Positions 1 through 8,756 of a DNA stretch of 20,000 nucleotides are shown here, piece after piece (the stretch's first letter is position 1; each line of letters opens with the position of its first letter). The translations under genes and the position numbers were made by a program. The stretch comes from Tubiluchus corallicola (taxonomy: Eukaryota > Priapulida > Priapulimorpha > Priapulimorphida > Tubiluchidae), in assembly GCA_030141605.1 (NCBI GenBank), contig JAQGDQ010000728.1, forward strand, positions 7,501 through 27,500, in the 5' to 3' direction. The notes below the pieces were generated by a model, which was not told the DNA's origin, made no database searches, and saw only the letters and a list, made by a program, of their open reading frames with translations.

Positions 1-2531
1 TAAATACATATATAATATACATAAAGTCCCTCTATTTGCAGGGACCAGTATGAGCATTATTATAATAAGTTAGAAAATAAATAAAATTATCCCTTTTAAT
101 ATCACTGGTGACTATGATAACAGTAAAACACTTGTGCACAAAAACATATCAACAACTACAAGCAACATAGCTAGATTTACATTTAACTTTATATTTACCT
201 AATTTTATAAATAACTCTTACTTTTATATTTTCATTACAGGTAGCAATCTAAGTATTATAAAATGACAGTAACTGGACTTCACATTTTTAAAAATAAACT
301 CCACGTTTTTTCGGCTACATTTTGCTCTTTAGCTTTTTTAACAATTTCTACAAACGCATTAATAGCATTTCTACTTCTTATTCTGTATATATCTTTAAGT
401 TGCCTAGATGGAAGTGCAGTTTCAAGTTTCCTTCTGAGTTCGTCTTTTATTAGAGGACAGTTAAAAATTATATGTTCTGGCGTTTGGCTGTTTGCATTGC
501 ATTTACACATATCAGTTTCTATCAGACCAATTCTGTTGCTAAATTCATTACAACCTCTCCCTAATAATCAGTTGAAATCAATAGTTTCAATAACACGTTC
601 ATTTTGTGTTATTTGCAGATCTAAAGGTTTTGCGCAAACTTTAACTTCTTCAAAAGGGTTTCCAGCTAACTGGTTGCAATGCAACAGTTTTCTTTTCCAT
701 AGTAACTTCAAGAATTTTCGACATTCTTTCTTTGTGTATTTTAGATTGTCTTGTGGAATTGACTGTAACATTTCATTTCGATTTGCGTTTAGACCTTTAA
801 TGGTTTTTAAGAATAATCTAGTCTTATTTAGCTGTTCTGCCAGAAAAAGGTTGCAATATTCAGCACTGATGTAATTCTCATCCGCCTTAATTAGTTCTTT
901 TCTGACTAAGTCATCTGCAGATAAAGTAAGTAATTTCAAAACTGACTTAACAGATAAAACAGAATAAATAACATCCATTGATGGTAGTCCTGCAATTAAT
1001 TCAGTTTCAATTCTTGAAGGATTAAAACCTACTCCTGTTGCCGTTTTTAACACATCATATAGTATATCATCAAAAGCCGTGATGTTCTTTGCTAACCAAG
1101 CTATCGAGGCGTACAAAATCGTTGGAAGTACCATGATATTAAAAAGTCTCAAAATTGTCTTCATATGCAAACCTTTGTGCCGGAAACAAAACTGCTTTAT
1201 CTGGTGCCACGTTTTCCACGCCTTTTTCCTGGTATCTAGCATGTGAGCATTAAAGTTTAATTGATTGTCCACTGTGACACCCAGCACTTTGCTTTTTCTT
1301 ACATAATCAATAGGATTATTTCCAAATTTGATGTTTGGTGGGTCTGGTTCCCAATTCGAAATTTTTGAGTTATTGTACAAAATGGTTTCATTTTTGTTTT
1401 TGGCACAGTTTATGTTCATCCGCCACTTCTTACACCAAGTGTACAGTTTATCACAACATTTTTGTGCTTTTAAATAACATTCATAGTTTGTGTCAGCTGT
1501 GATTAGCAAAGAACCATCATCTGCATATTTAAATTTTTTACAACATAATTCATCATCTATTGATTCAAACATGTCAATAACATACAACAAAAACAGTAAT
1601 GGTGACAAGACGGAACCTTGTGGGAGACCCAACTGACAATTGTACTTTGGAGATGTATGACCATTAATACGTAAGACAATATTCCTATTTTTTAAAAATG
1701 TACTAATAAGACGCAACATGTTTCCTTTAATACCATATTGATACAACTTGTACAATAGCCCATTTATCCAAATACTATCTAAAGCTTTTTGAAATGCAAT
1801 GCAGCTTGTTTTAAGCAAATTTGTTCTAGCCAGGTTAGAAATAAGCCTGACCGAGAAGCGTACTGTACTGTGTCTGGGCCTGAAGCCTTCTTGCTCATCA
1901 TCAATAATGATATATGCATTGCAAAATTGTCTTACGCGATTTTCAAGAAGCTTTTTGTGCTAGTTTTCCATAGTAGGAGGTAATGCTAATAGGTCTATAA
2001 TTATTAGGGTCACTATAATCGGTTCTTGCCATTCTTTTTAATAAATGTGACCTTTGAGTCATTCCATGGCCAAATATTGCTGTCTAAGCAAATGTTGACT
2101 ATATTGAGAAAAGTGGCTTTACCCCAAAATCTCATGTTTTTTATCATTAGCGGGTGAAATCTATGAATGTCTATGCTCTTGTTATTTGTTTTAACACTTT
2201 TTATCGCATTATTTAGTTCCCTCATATTAAACCTATCATTAAGCCATGTATGTTCCACATTTATTTGTTGATCAATTTAGTTGATCAATTATTTGTTGAC
2301 TCACTTTATTACCTAATTTTGTTAATTGACTAGACCAGAAAGGTTTGCTAAGTTTTGTTATCATTTTCTTATTTAGTGCTTCTTCGTTTGCATTTTCTAT
2401 GAGCTTTCGAAGCTGTGCCCAAGCACTCTGAACATCTTTGGCCTGAATAAGTTGATCTAGTTCATAAAACTGTTCTCTTACTTTACGTTCCAGAACACCT
2501 GACCATCTGTACCAGTCACTATTCTTGAGGA
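1..2531 (-). mobile_element. LINE (non-LTR retrotransposon), copy 1, 5'-truncated
   Basis: This is a minus-strand non-LTR retrotransposon. Its 3' UTR occupies 1-279 and the reverse-transcriptase coding region 280 to about 2531. It stops abruptly in a GA tract, on the element's strand a TC tract, before any endonuclease domain, so it is 5'-truncated. The 3' UTR matches 19193-19460 nearly base for base, which shows that the second element in the window is the same family. The true 3' end lies just left of the window. The C-terminal Cys-His motif and the RT type fit the broad jockey/CR1/R1 group. The clade is not resolved by eye. Confidence 0.9.
280..2531 (-). pseudogene. LINE ORF2 reverse transcriptase, broken by frameshifts and a stop
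   Basis: The frame enters from about 2531 with the linker that precedes RT in such elements. It then shows early RT motifs (SKVTFIKKNGK near 2025-2050, NYRPIS, EQEGFRPRHST near 1865-1900), the block LPQGSVLSPLLFLLY near 1575-1635, the catalytic YADD at 1516-1527, and a C-terminal C-x-C-x8-H-x4-C motif near 455-510. The frame changes at least twice between about 1820 and 2030, and the finger region is split into three frames. A TGA at 568-570 interrupts the C-terminal part; the frame continues unchanged to its natural end at 280. The product would be an inactive reverse transcriptase. Endonuclease and ORF1 are absent. Confidence 0.88.
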
Positions 2532-2561
2532 AGAGAGAGAGAGCAATGGAGTGAGAGAGAC

Positions 2562-2597
<36 letters not shown>

Positions 2598-2607
2598 AAG
2601 AGAGCGA

Positions 2608-2638
<31 letters not shown>

Positions 2639-2807
2639 GAGAGAGAAAGCAAGAGAGAGAGAGAGAGAGCAAGAGAGAGAGCGAGAGGGGGAGAGAGGGA
2701 GAGAGAGCAAGAAAGAGAGAGGAAGAGAGACAGAAAGAGAGTAAGAGAGAGACAGAAACAGAAAGAAAGAGAACAGAGAGAGAGAGGGAGAGAGCGAAAA
2801 ACAGGGA
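2527..2807. repeat. (GA)n microsatellite, interrupted
   Basis: About 280 bases are almost pure purine, mostly GA with GC, AAA and GGG interruptions. It directly abuts the truncated 5' edge of the LINE copy. Long open frames here (Arg/Glu-rich on plus, Ser/Leu-rich on minus) are artefacts of the dinucleotide. Homopurine tracts of this length can form triplex DNA; that is general knowledge, not shown here. Confidence 0.95.
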
Positions 2808-2827
2808 ATAATTTTAATTTATTAATT

Positions 2828-2908
2828 AGAGAGAGAGAGAGAGAGAGAAGGAGAGAGAGAGAGAGAGAGAGAGAAAAAAAGGGAGAGAGAGAGAGAAAAA
2901 GAGGGAGC
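2828..2908. repeat. (GA)n microsatellite, second tract
   Basis: A second purine-only run of GA units with short A and GGG interruptions. An AT-rich spacer of about 20 bases separates it from the first tract. The unit and strand are the same, so the two are probably one microsatellite split by a small insertion or by decay. Confidence 0.93.
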
Positions 2909-3241
2909 GATTATTCTATTGATATAAGTTGGCCAAGGAAATGCAGTGCAGGAAAGTAACCAAGTAAAAGACAATTTTAGATAAAAACAAAAAAAAATCT
3001 CAGTAACCCTAAGTTTTTTTATCATTGTTCATTGATCCACAACTGTAACAGTGCAGGATTAGCAGTAAACGCAATGACTAGAGCAGCAGGAAGTGCGACA
3101 GGAAAAGCAATGACAACTATAGCAACAATGACAATGTCAAAAACAAGAATAACAGCAACAGCATAAGCAACAGCAGCCGCAGCACCATCATCAATAACAG
3201 AAACATTAGCAGCCACAATGACAACGACAATAACTGCAGTT

Positions 3242-3405
3242 AAAACAACAACAGCACCAGCAACAGCAATAACATCGTCAAGAATGACAATGACAAGAAA
3301 AACACCAGAAGCAACAAGGGCAACGACAGTACCACATGCTATAAGAACTGCAGCCGTAGCAACAATAATCACAACTACAACAAAAACCACTACGACCACA
3401 GCAGC
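3242..3405. repeat. Direct repeat, left copy (451-bp spacing)
   Basis: This segment recurs at 3693-3856. Landmarks keep an offset of exactly 451 bases: AATGACAATGACAAGAA at 3283/3734, CCACATGCT at 3332/3783, GTAGCAACAATAAT at 3356/3807. Differences are mainly substitutions, so it is an old duplication rather than chance similarity of simple sequence. Confidence 0.75.
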
Positions 3406-3428
3406 AGTCAGCAACAACAACAACAACA

Positions 3429-3432
<4 letters not shown>

Positions 3433-3486
<54 letters not shown>
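3433..3486. repeat. (CTG)18 perfect trinucleotide repeat
   Basis: Eighteen uninterrupted CTG units, flanked by CAACAACTA on the left and CTACATCTA on the right. CTG/CAG runs form hairpins and are prone to length change in many animals. No open coding context is evident, so it is probably non-coding. Confidence 0.97.
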
Positions 3487-3488
<2 letters not shown>

Positions 3489-3489
3489 A

Positions 3490-3492
3490 CAT

Positions 3493-3557
<65 letters not shown>

Positions 3558-3608
3558 GCTACTACTACTACTACTACTAGTACTACTACTACTACTACTA
3601 CTACTACT
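3490..3608. repeat. (CTA)n repeat with a few interruptions
   Basis: About 40 CTA/TAC units follow the CTG run directly. The interruptions include one CTG unit near 3557 and one CTAGTA near 3580. The adjacency and single-base relation between units suggest that the CTA run arose from the CTG run, or the reverse, by mutation and expansion. Confidence 0.93.
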
Positions 3609-3692
3609 GTTGATGTTACAAAATTGACGACAATAACAACAAAAGTGGCAGCAGCAGCAGCAACAGCAACTACTAAAATGCCAACAGCAACA

Positions 3693-3856
3693 TCAACATT
3701 ATCACCAGCAATGACAACAGCAGCAACAACATCAATGACAATGACAAGAACAAAATCAGTAGCAACAAGGGCAACAACAGTGCCACATGCTACAACAACA
3801 GCAGCAGTAGCAACAATAATGACAACTACAACAAAAACAACCATGGTCACAGCATC
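3693..3856. repeat. Direct repeat, right copy (451-bp spacing)
   Basis: Partner of 3242-3405. The CTG and CTA runs lie between the two copies, so their expansion sets the present spacing. Confidence 0.75.
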
Positions 3857-4260
3857 AGTAGCAACAATAAGAAAGTAGCCACAGGAGCAGTAACAACAAC
3901 AACAATGGTAACTACAACAACAATAACCAAAACTACAATTACAACAACAAAAGTGGCAGCAGGAGCAACATCAGTAGCAACAACAGCAAAAGCAAATACA
4001 GCAGCAATAACCACGGCAATAGTGTAAAGAGCACCACAGTGTGGCACCAACAATTATAACTACAACAACAATAATCAAAACTGCAATTGCAACTACTGTG
4101 GAAACAACAGCAGCAAAAACAAAAACAACAACAACTACAGCAACAACAATATAAAACCACAAACATGACAACAACACCAGGTAAAGGAAACGGCAACAAC
4201 AACAACAACAGCAATTGCAGCAGCAACAACATGCATGGTGATGATGTTGTTGATGACAAC

Positions 4261-4490
4261 GATTTGTCTAAACAAAACAAATTACAAACATATAAATACA
4301 TCAATCCAGCTATTTACAAACAAAATACCCGGAAAATTAATATATTGTTAGATTATGTTGAGAACGTAATGATAGTGTCAGAATCAAAAATATAATTACG
4401 AACAGTTCTGCCAACAAAATTCAATTAAAGTTATCATAATTATTATATTTTCAGCAATATAAATATATACGATGGTGCCAAGCCCGCAAT
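4261..4490. other. AT-rich spacer, nothing recognised
   Basis: Unique AT-rich sequence between the simple-sequence block and the SINE-like array. I see no frame, RNA gene or repeat in it. Confidence 0.6.
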
Positions 4491-4654
4491 AATTAATTAG
4501 ATTTGTATTTATTTTAGTTAATTTTGAGACTGAAATTTATGTAGAAGATTAATTAATATTATGATAATCTTGATGTCAAGATTATTATTAATGATGTTAA
4601 AAATCCACAATTAATAATTACAATTTTATACTAAACTTTAAAGACAAGAACTGT

Positions 4655-4735
4655 TGGAATGCAGTCTGGATTTGAACCAGGACCTGGTGGTTACATTGCG
4701 CACACCTCGACCACTAGACGACCACATTTCAACGG
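4655..4735 (-). repeat. tRNA-like SINE head, unit 1
   Basis: Reverse strand: A-box TAGTGGTCGAGG (4705-4716) and B-box GGTTCAAATCC (4668-4678), about 26 bases between the boxes. The acceptor ends do not pair into a clean stem, so this is not a functional tRNA gene. Confidence 0.55.
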
Positions 4736-4849
4736 GTCAAGTTCATTCCTTATATCTAACCAACCAAATGGAACAATTCTAATGTTAGATCACTCACACT
4801 ACAGTGATTTTAACTAATTATATTCATTTCTCATATCACTTCATTTTTG

Positions 4850-4975
4850 CAACATTGATTTGAATCAGGGACCATTTGCTTTTCTTGCATAGCAGACGCC
4901 TTAGAGAAGCTTATAATATATAGATCATCAGGCCGCCCCATTTCTAGTGGTCAAGGTAGTCACACAGTTCATCCT
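4850..4975 (-). repeat. tRNA-like SINE head, partial unit 2
   Basis: GATTTGAATCAGG is a degraded B-box complement. The stretch GCAGACGCCTTAGAGAAGCTTA resembles the same part of unit 4 (GCAGACGCCATAGAACACTTA), so units 2 and 4 share a head type that differs from units 1 and 3. Confidence 0.4.
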
Positions 4976-5204
4976 TTATAGTTACTTTTCACTACAAACG
5001 AAATTCAGCATTTCAGGTTTTATGCTGCTCACACAAGAATGATTCTCATTAATTAGATTTGTTTTTTGTTCAGATTAATTTGAACCTGACATGTACATGG
5101 GTGATAAAATAATTAATATGATCTTAATGTCAATATTATTATTAATGATCCTGCAATTCCACAATTAACTAAATTTTAACACCAAACTTGAAAGACAGGA
5201 TAAG

Positions 5205-5300
5205 TTGGAATGCAGTGTGGATTTGAACCGGAAATCTACTGTTTACATTGCAGGTTTCTCACACCACCACTTTCTTAGTGGTCAAGGCAATCCAAAATTC
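5205..5300 (-). repeat. tRNA-like SINE head, unit 3
   Basis: Shares TGGAATGCAGT and the GGATTTGAACC block (reverse B-box, 5219-5229) with unit 1. The A-box side is degraded. It is probably a diverged sister of unit 1. Confidence 0.45.
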
Positions 5301-5549
5301 TTCCCTTGTAGTTAGTTTTAACTAGCCAACCGAATTCGTCATTTCGAATTGTCAGATCGCTCACACTAGTGATTTTAACAAATTAGATTTATATTTTATT
5401 TTTTTAAATTTTGAACCTGAAATTTCCGTAGATGATATATTAATTATTATAATATTGACGTCAAAATTATTATTAACGATGTTACAAGCCTACAAATAAT
5501 GCAATTTTCATACAAAACATAAATAACAGGAAATATGAAAATGTTGGTA

Positions 5550-5630
5550 GCGCAATCTAGATTTGAACCAGAAACTTTCAATCTGTTTAAGTTGCAGACG
5601 CCATAGAACACTTAGCTACCGCATTCCCAA
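5550..5630 (-). repeat. tRNA-like SINE head, unit 4
   Basis: Reverse strand gives a good A-box region, TAGCTAAGTGTTCTATGG (5601-5618), and a B-box GGTTCAAATCT (5559-5569). The anticodon-arm equivalent contains AACTTAA, which could be a decayed CTT (Lys-type) loop. That assignment is a guess. The acceptor arms do not pair. Confidence 0.5.
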
Positions 5631-5904
5631 TATTACAATGTTGAATGTGGTTGGCCAGCTACAAAGGAGATGAATCTTGAAAGTATGAAACCTCACCAAT
5701 AACATGAGTAAAACAGAATCGCAAAATCACGGAATTTGCCAAACAACATCTGGCGCAGGCAAACAGTTATTTTTCTCACAAGTATTTATTAGCCACAAAA
5801 CAAACTTAAAAGTAAAGAGAACCTGTTAAAATATGCCAAATGTCAAATAATTATGCTAAGAAGAGTATTCATGAAGCCAAGCCAAATAAGGAAATCTTAA
5901 GGAG

Positions 5905-5964
5905 TGGTGTCACGTGACGACGTGGGCGTAGAACTGGCCCATTTGTCAGACTGCCGTGACACCA
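5905..5964. promoter_or_regulatory. 10-bp inverted repeat with palindromic E-box
   Basis: TGGTGTCACG at 5905-5914 is the exact reverse complement of CGTGACACCA at 5955-5964. The left arm overlaps the palindrome GTCACGTGAC (5909-5918), a CACGTG E-box with flanks like those bound by TFEB/USF-type bHLH-ZIP factors in vertebrates. The stretch 5900-6010 is visibly richer in G+C than its surroundings, and an AATAAA-type signal follows near 6070. It might be an old promoter or an LTR remnant; neither is shown. Confidence 0.35.
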
Positions 5965-8330
5965 GCTAGCAGGAGAGCTGGGTAACACTTCATACTTACA
6001 CACAGGACGTCTTGTAGATCATGGGCCTTGGCATTGCTATACATTTATTATATTGTGATGTTATTTAATAAAAGTGTTATTTCGAAAAACAGAGTCTTAA
6101 TAGCTTTGCCATTACTCAAACGTTCATAAACAACTACACACATCGCTTACACACGTACTACCACTATACAACCAACCTAGTAATTTTACTCTTAAATCGT
6201 CACTGTTTACTTCTAGAAAAACTGATTCCAGAAACCTCGTTATCAGGGGAATAGTAGTATCTGGAAGGGAGAGCTCAGGCCTTAAACAAGGAAGCAGCCA
6301 TCCCACGATGGTTATAGTAATAAAACTATAAACAAACCATGCCGTTTTTAAATAACCAATGCTGTGAGAAAACTAGTTGACATCGTGAACCACTTTCAAA
6401 AGTCGCCCAACAGCTAATAAAAACGCATGCAGTAGTATTGTTAGAATAGTTATCTTGCAACCTTTGTTTCTGCAGATGAATCTGCCCTTAGTGTATCAAT
6501 TTCTTACATATAACCTGCAGACTTCACGAGTGTGACATGACCTGGAGACCGCGTTATCTATAGGAAGGTTCGGTGCACAAAGCAAAACTAGGAAACTAGT
6601 GTGTACTTTGCTTGCGAGCAAAATTTGCTTATAATTTTGGATAATTACCAGCGTACGTTGTAAGGACATGTTATTTTAAGTTGCACATGCTCGACTTTTT
6701 TGTGCTATTGGCATATTATTTGCAAACAGCTTTCTTTACACATTGTCATTTAATGTCATTTTGTAGTTGATTACTGTAAGTTGTGCTGGAAAACGTAAAA
6801 AACAAATAAGCTTGAAAAATTACAGTTTTGCTTAAATTTTTGGCGTGAAGGTAATTATTATGCAGCGAAATGTATCAAACTTCGCGTTAAAAATCCAGAT
6901 TTATTGACGCACAGCTCTGCATTGAATCAGATGACAAAATGTTGGATCTATGTTAAGACATACAAATGTTACACAATTTTGTTAAATAATAATTGTTAAG
7001 CTACCTTTTGCGTGCATATTTTTCTCGTGTATATTTTTCGAGCAATTAAGTTATTTGCCTCTGTTATGAATAAATTTAGGAATACGAATTTTAGCAAATA
7101 GTTGATTGAGTTATCAGATGAATTAGATTCAGATGATCAACTCACGCCTCCCTGATTTCGTTAAGTAAATTTATACGGTTGAACAAGAAACTCCTGCAGC
7201 TGGCAGCTCGAATTTAATGAGTTAAAATTGTCACACGATTTGTAGAAAGTGCAGGTGTAGTGTTCGAGAAGACACTATTGTTTAACAAGAATACAAGCAG
7301 AGTAAAGAGATAATTAGGAGAAGGTCTAGAGCGATTAGGTTGTCGCATGCAAAGAAGATTTGAGAGAGCCAAGGTCTCAATCGTATCAGTGCTCATCGGA
7401 CATTAGAAGAAAATTAAAAGTTATACCGACCAGATGGTATAGAAGTCGCAAAAGCAGCCGAATTTAAGAAACTCATTACTGGTTGTAAAATCAGAAGTGA
7501 AAGGAAAGTCGCTGTGCAGGAGGTAGCAGATGTGGCCAGATGTTGTCAGATGGGGCAACTCTCAGAAATATAAGCTCTGGAAAAATACTCCAGAAACACA
7601 CACGACGGGTGACGTACGTGAGCGTCACACACCACGAGCGAGAAAGGGAGTCTGACAGTGGTTTGCTACCATTCCGTGTGTCCGGGACATCTTCTAAAAG
7701 ACAAGAAGCAACGTTTGCCCAGCGTAGAGACGAATCTGCATACTTAGCAATTGACTGAGCACAGGTGCTACGTAGTCTCGAAAGGAATCAGGGATTTGAC
7801 AAATTGTTGGGGTACATTGGTCAATCCACAAGTTAAGTGGTTCAACTTATATATTTTGGAATCAGTATCTGAATAGCTGTAAACGTTACGTTGTATTAAG
7901 CACCTTCAGTGCAGCATATCGAAATTGTTAGTCATTAAGTGAATGACATCTTCTCTGGAGCACCCACCGGCGTATAAGACCAAATCTTGTAGTAAAGTCA
8001 GAGTTGATAAAGTGTAACTGTAAATTCAATAAAGTCTGTTCACTGTATTAACGCAGACATTGAGTTTGTGAATGTTTAAAAGCGTTAACTGTAACTTGCA
8101 TTCGCATCACTAAATCCTAGATACGAACTTGAGGAGATTCGCATTGCACTTAAAAGCTCAATTGCGGGAGCTAAGCTTGTAAACATGAGGGATAAAGATC
8201 TGACTCACAATGCAAGGTCATAGTGAAAGTCGTGTAGGACAAGGTCATTGCCTTAGCGACTTAACTAAAGCCCTCGGAGTTGGGCAATCGAGATCCGATC
8301 AATTACCTAAAAGCGATCGATAAGCGAATC
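5965..8330. other. Intergenic region, no gene recognised
   Basis: No frame here has a recognisable domain. Short open stretches exist near 7223-7396 (plus, one stop) and 7418-7573 (plus, ending in TAA). They read as plausible protein but have no start, no clean splice signals and no family I know. CAATAAA near 8025, followed by GTCTGTT, could be a polyadenylation signal for an upstream transcript that I cannot define. Confidence 0.5.
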
Positions 8331-8337
8331 TATAAAA
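8331..8337 (+). promoter_or_regulatory. Candidate TATA box of the VEGF-like gene
   Basis: TATAAAA lies about 190 bases upstream of the ATG, in a stretch with several GATCAAT/ATCGAT words and one GATAAG site (8319-8324). Position and orientation suit the gene downstream, but TATA-like words are common in AT-rich DNA. Confidence 0.35.
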
Positions 8338-8465
8338 TCTAGAATATCAATCAAATCAATTAATTCAAGATCAATCGATACAGCAAAATAACTATACGAT
8401 CACATTATTGAGTGGGGAGACTTGATACCTCCAGTTGTTTAAACCTATTTTGGGAAAAGCCATTT

Positions 8466-8488
8466 TCAACTCTTTTTTCACTCCTTAG
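8466..8488 (+). other. Splice acceptor in the 5' leader
   Basis: A pyrimidine-rich run (CTCTTTTTTCACTCCTTAG) ends at 8488, only 37 bases before the start codon. It looks like a strong 3' splice site. No matching donor with GTAAG or GTGAG is visible between the TATA candidate and this point. It may therefore serve an upstream leader exon or a trans-spliced leader. Confidence 0.45.
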
Positions 8489-8525
8489 ATCGAGAAAACC
8501 AAGTGGAAGGAACTTGCTACGAAAG

Positions 8526-8756
8526 ATGGCTGCTCAGTTTTTATTATATATAGCAGTGTGCAGCTCGTTGACTTTCAACACTGTCGTCTGCAGAGTTTCG
8601 TCTACAGTTGACACAAGCTCCATTAGAGTTAACACCAACAATGATGGGGTAAATGTGTATAGGGCGGAGCCTGAATTTATCGACGATGAGATGCCTTCTG
8701 CAGCATTTGGACAAATACAAGCGCACAGTTACGAATCAATGCCGCCTCCACATAAG
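8526..8756 (+). CDS. VEGF-like gene, exon 1: signal peptide and N-terminal propeptide
   Basis: The ATG has A at -3 and G at +4, and no other ATG lies between the leader splice acceptor and it. Residues 1-22 (MAAQFLLYIAVCSSLTFNTVVC) form a typical hydrophobic signal peptide. The rest is acidic, Ser/Asn-rich, with a PPP near the end. The exon ends at a full codon (AAG) before GTACGT. Confidence 0.85.

Larger units (their letters stand above)
3060..4260. repeat. Cryptically simple CAA/CAG/ACA-rich region
   Basis: About 1.2 kb built from trinucleotide-like words (ACA, GCA, CAA, AAC, ATG) with drifting order. It contains the perfect CTG run and the CTA run annotated separately. Reading frames on either strand give Thr/Ala/Asn or Val/Leu/Cys strings with no domain, so I call no gene. 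Internal similarity is high: a segment recurs at 451-bp spacing, and a shorter one near 3910 recurs near 4058. The region probably grew by slippage and unequal exchange. Confidence 0.85.
4491..5645 (-). mobile_element. Array of diverged tRNA-derived SINE-like modules
   Basis: Three long modules begin with AATTAGATTT (4495, 5051, 5381), carry a conserved AT-rich body with TTATTATTAA, and end in a tRNA-like segment read on the minus strand. A fourth, partial module lies near 4800-4975. The tRNA-like parts show B-box sequence GGTTCAAATCC (reverse of 4668-4678, and close matches at 5219-5229 and 5559-5569). A-box-like sequence follows at normal distance (reverse of 4705-4716 and 5601-5618). This is the structure of tRNA-headed SINEs. 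The copies differ strongly, so they are old. No target-site duplications or tails were identified. Confidence 0.55.

Noticed and set aside
263-874. Plus-strand 203-codon frame
   Set aside because: It is the antisense shadow of the LINE reverse-transcriptase C-terminus.
2272-2811. Long open frames across the GA tract (Ser/Leu-rich and Arg/Glu-rich)
   Set aside because: They result from a dinucleotide repeat without stops. Only the part left of about 2531 on the minus strand is real LINE coding sequence.
3022-4395. Many long frames rich in Thr, Val, Cys or Tyr
   Set aside because: Trinucleotide-like sequence has few stops in any frame. No signal peptide, domain or splice structure supports a gene.
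5550-5630. Functional tRNA gene on the minus strand
   Set aside because: A- and B-box words are present but the acceptor stem does not pair and the anticodon arm is imperfect. A SINE head explains it better.
5908-6140. Solo LTR
   Set aside because: TG start and AATAAA are suggestive, but I found no matching target duplication, no second LTR and no primer-binding site.
7214-7573. Short plus-strand stretches that read like protein (near 7223-7396 and 7418-7573)
   Set aside because: Each is broken by a stop or lacks a start. They are in different frames and match no family I know. They could be a decayed transposon but I cannot support it.
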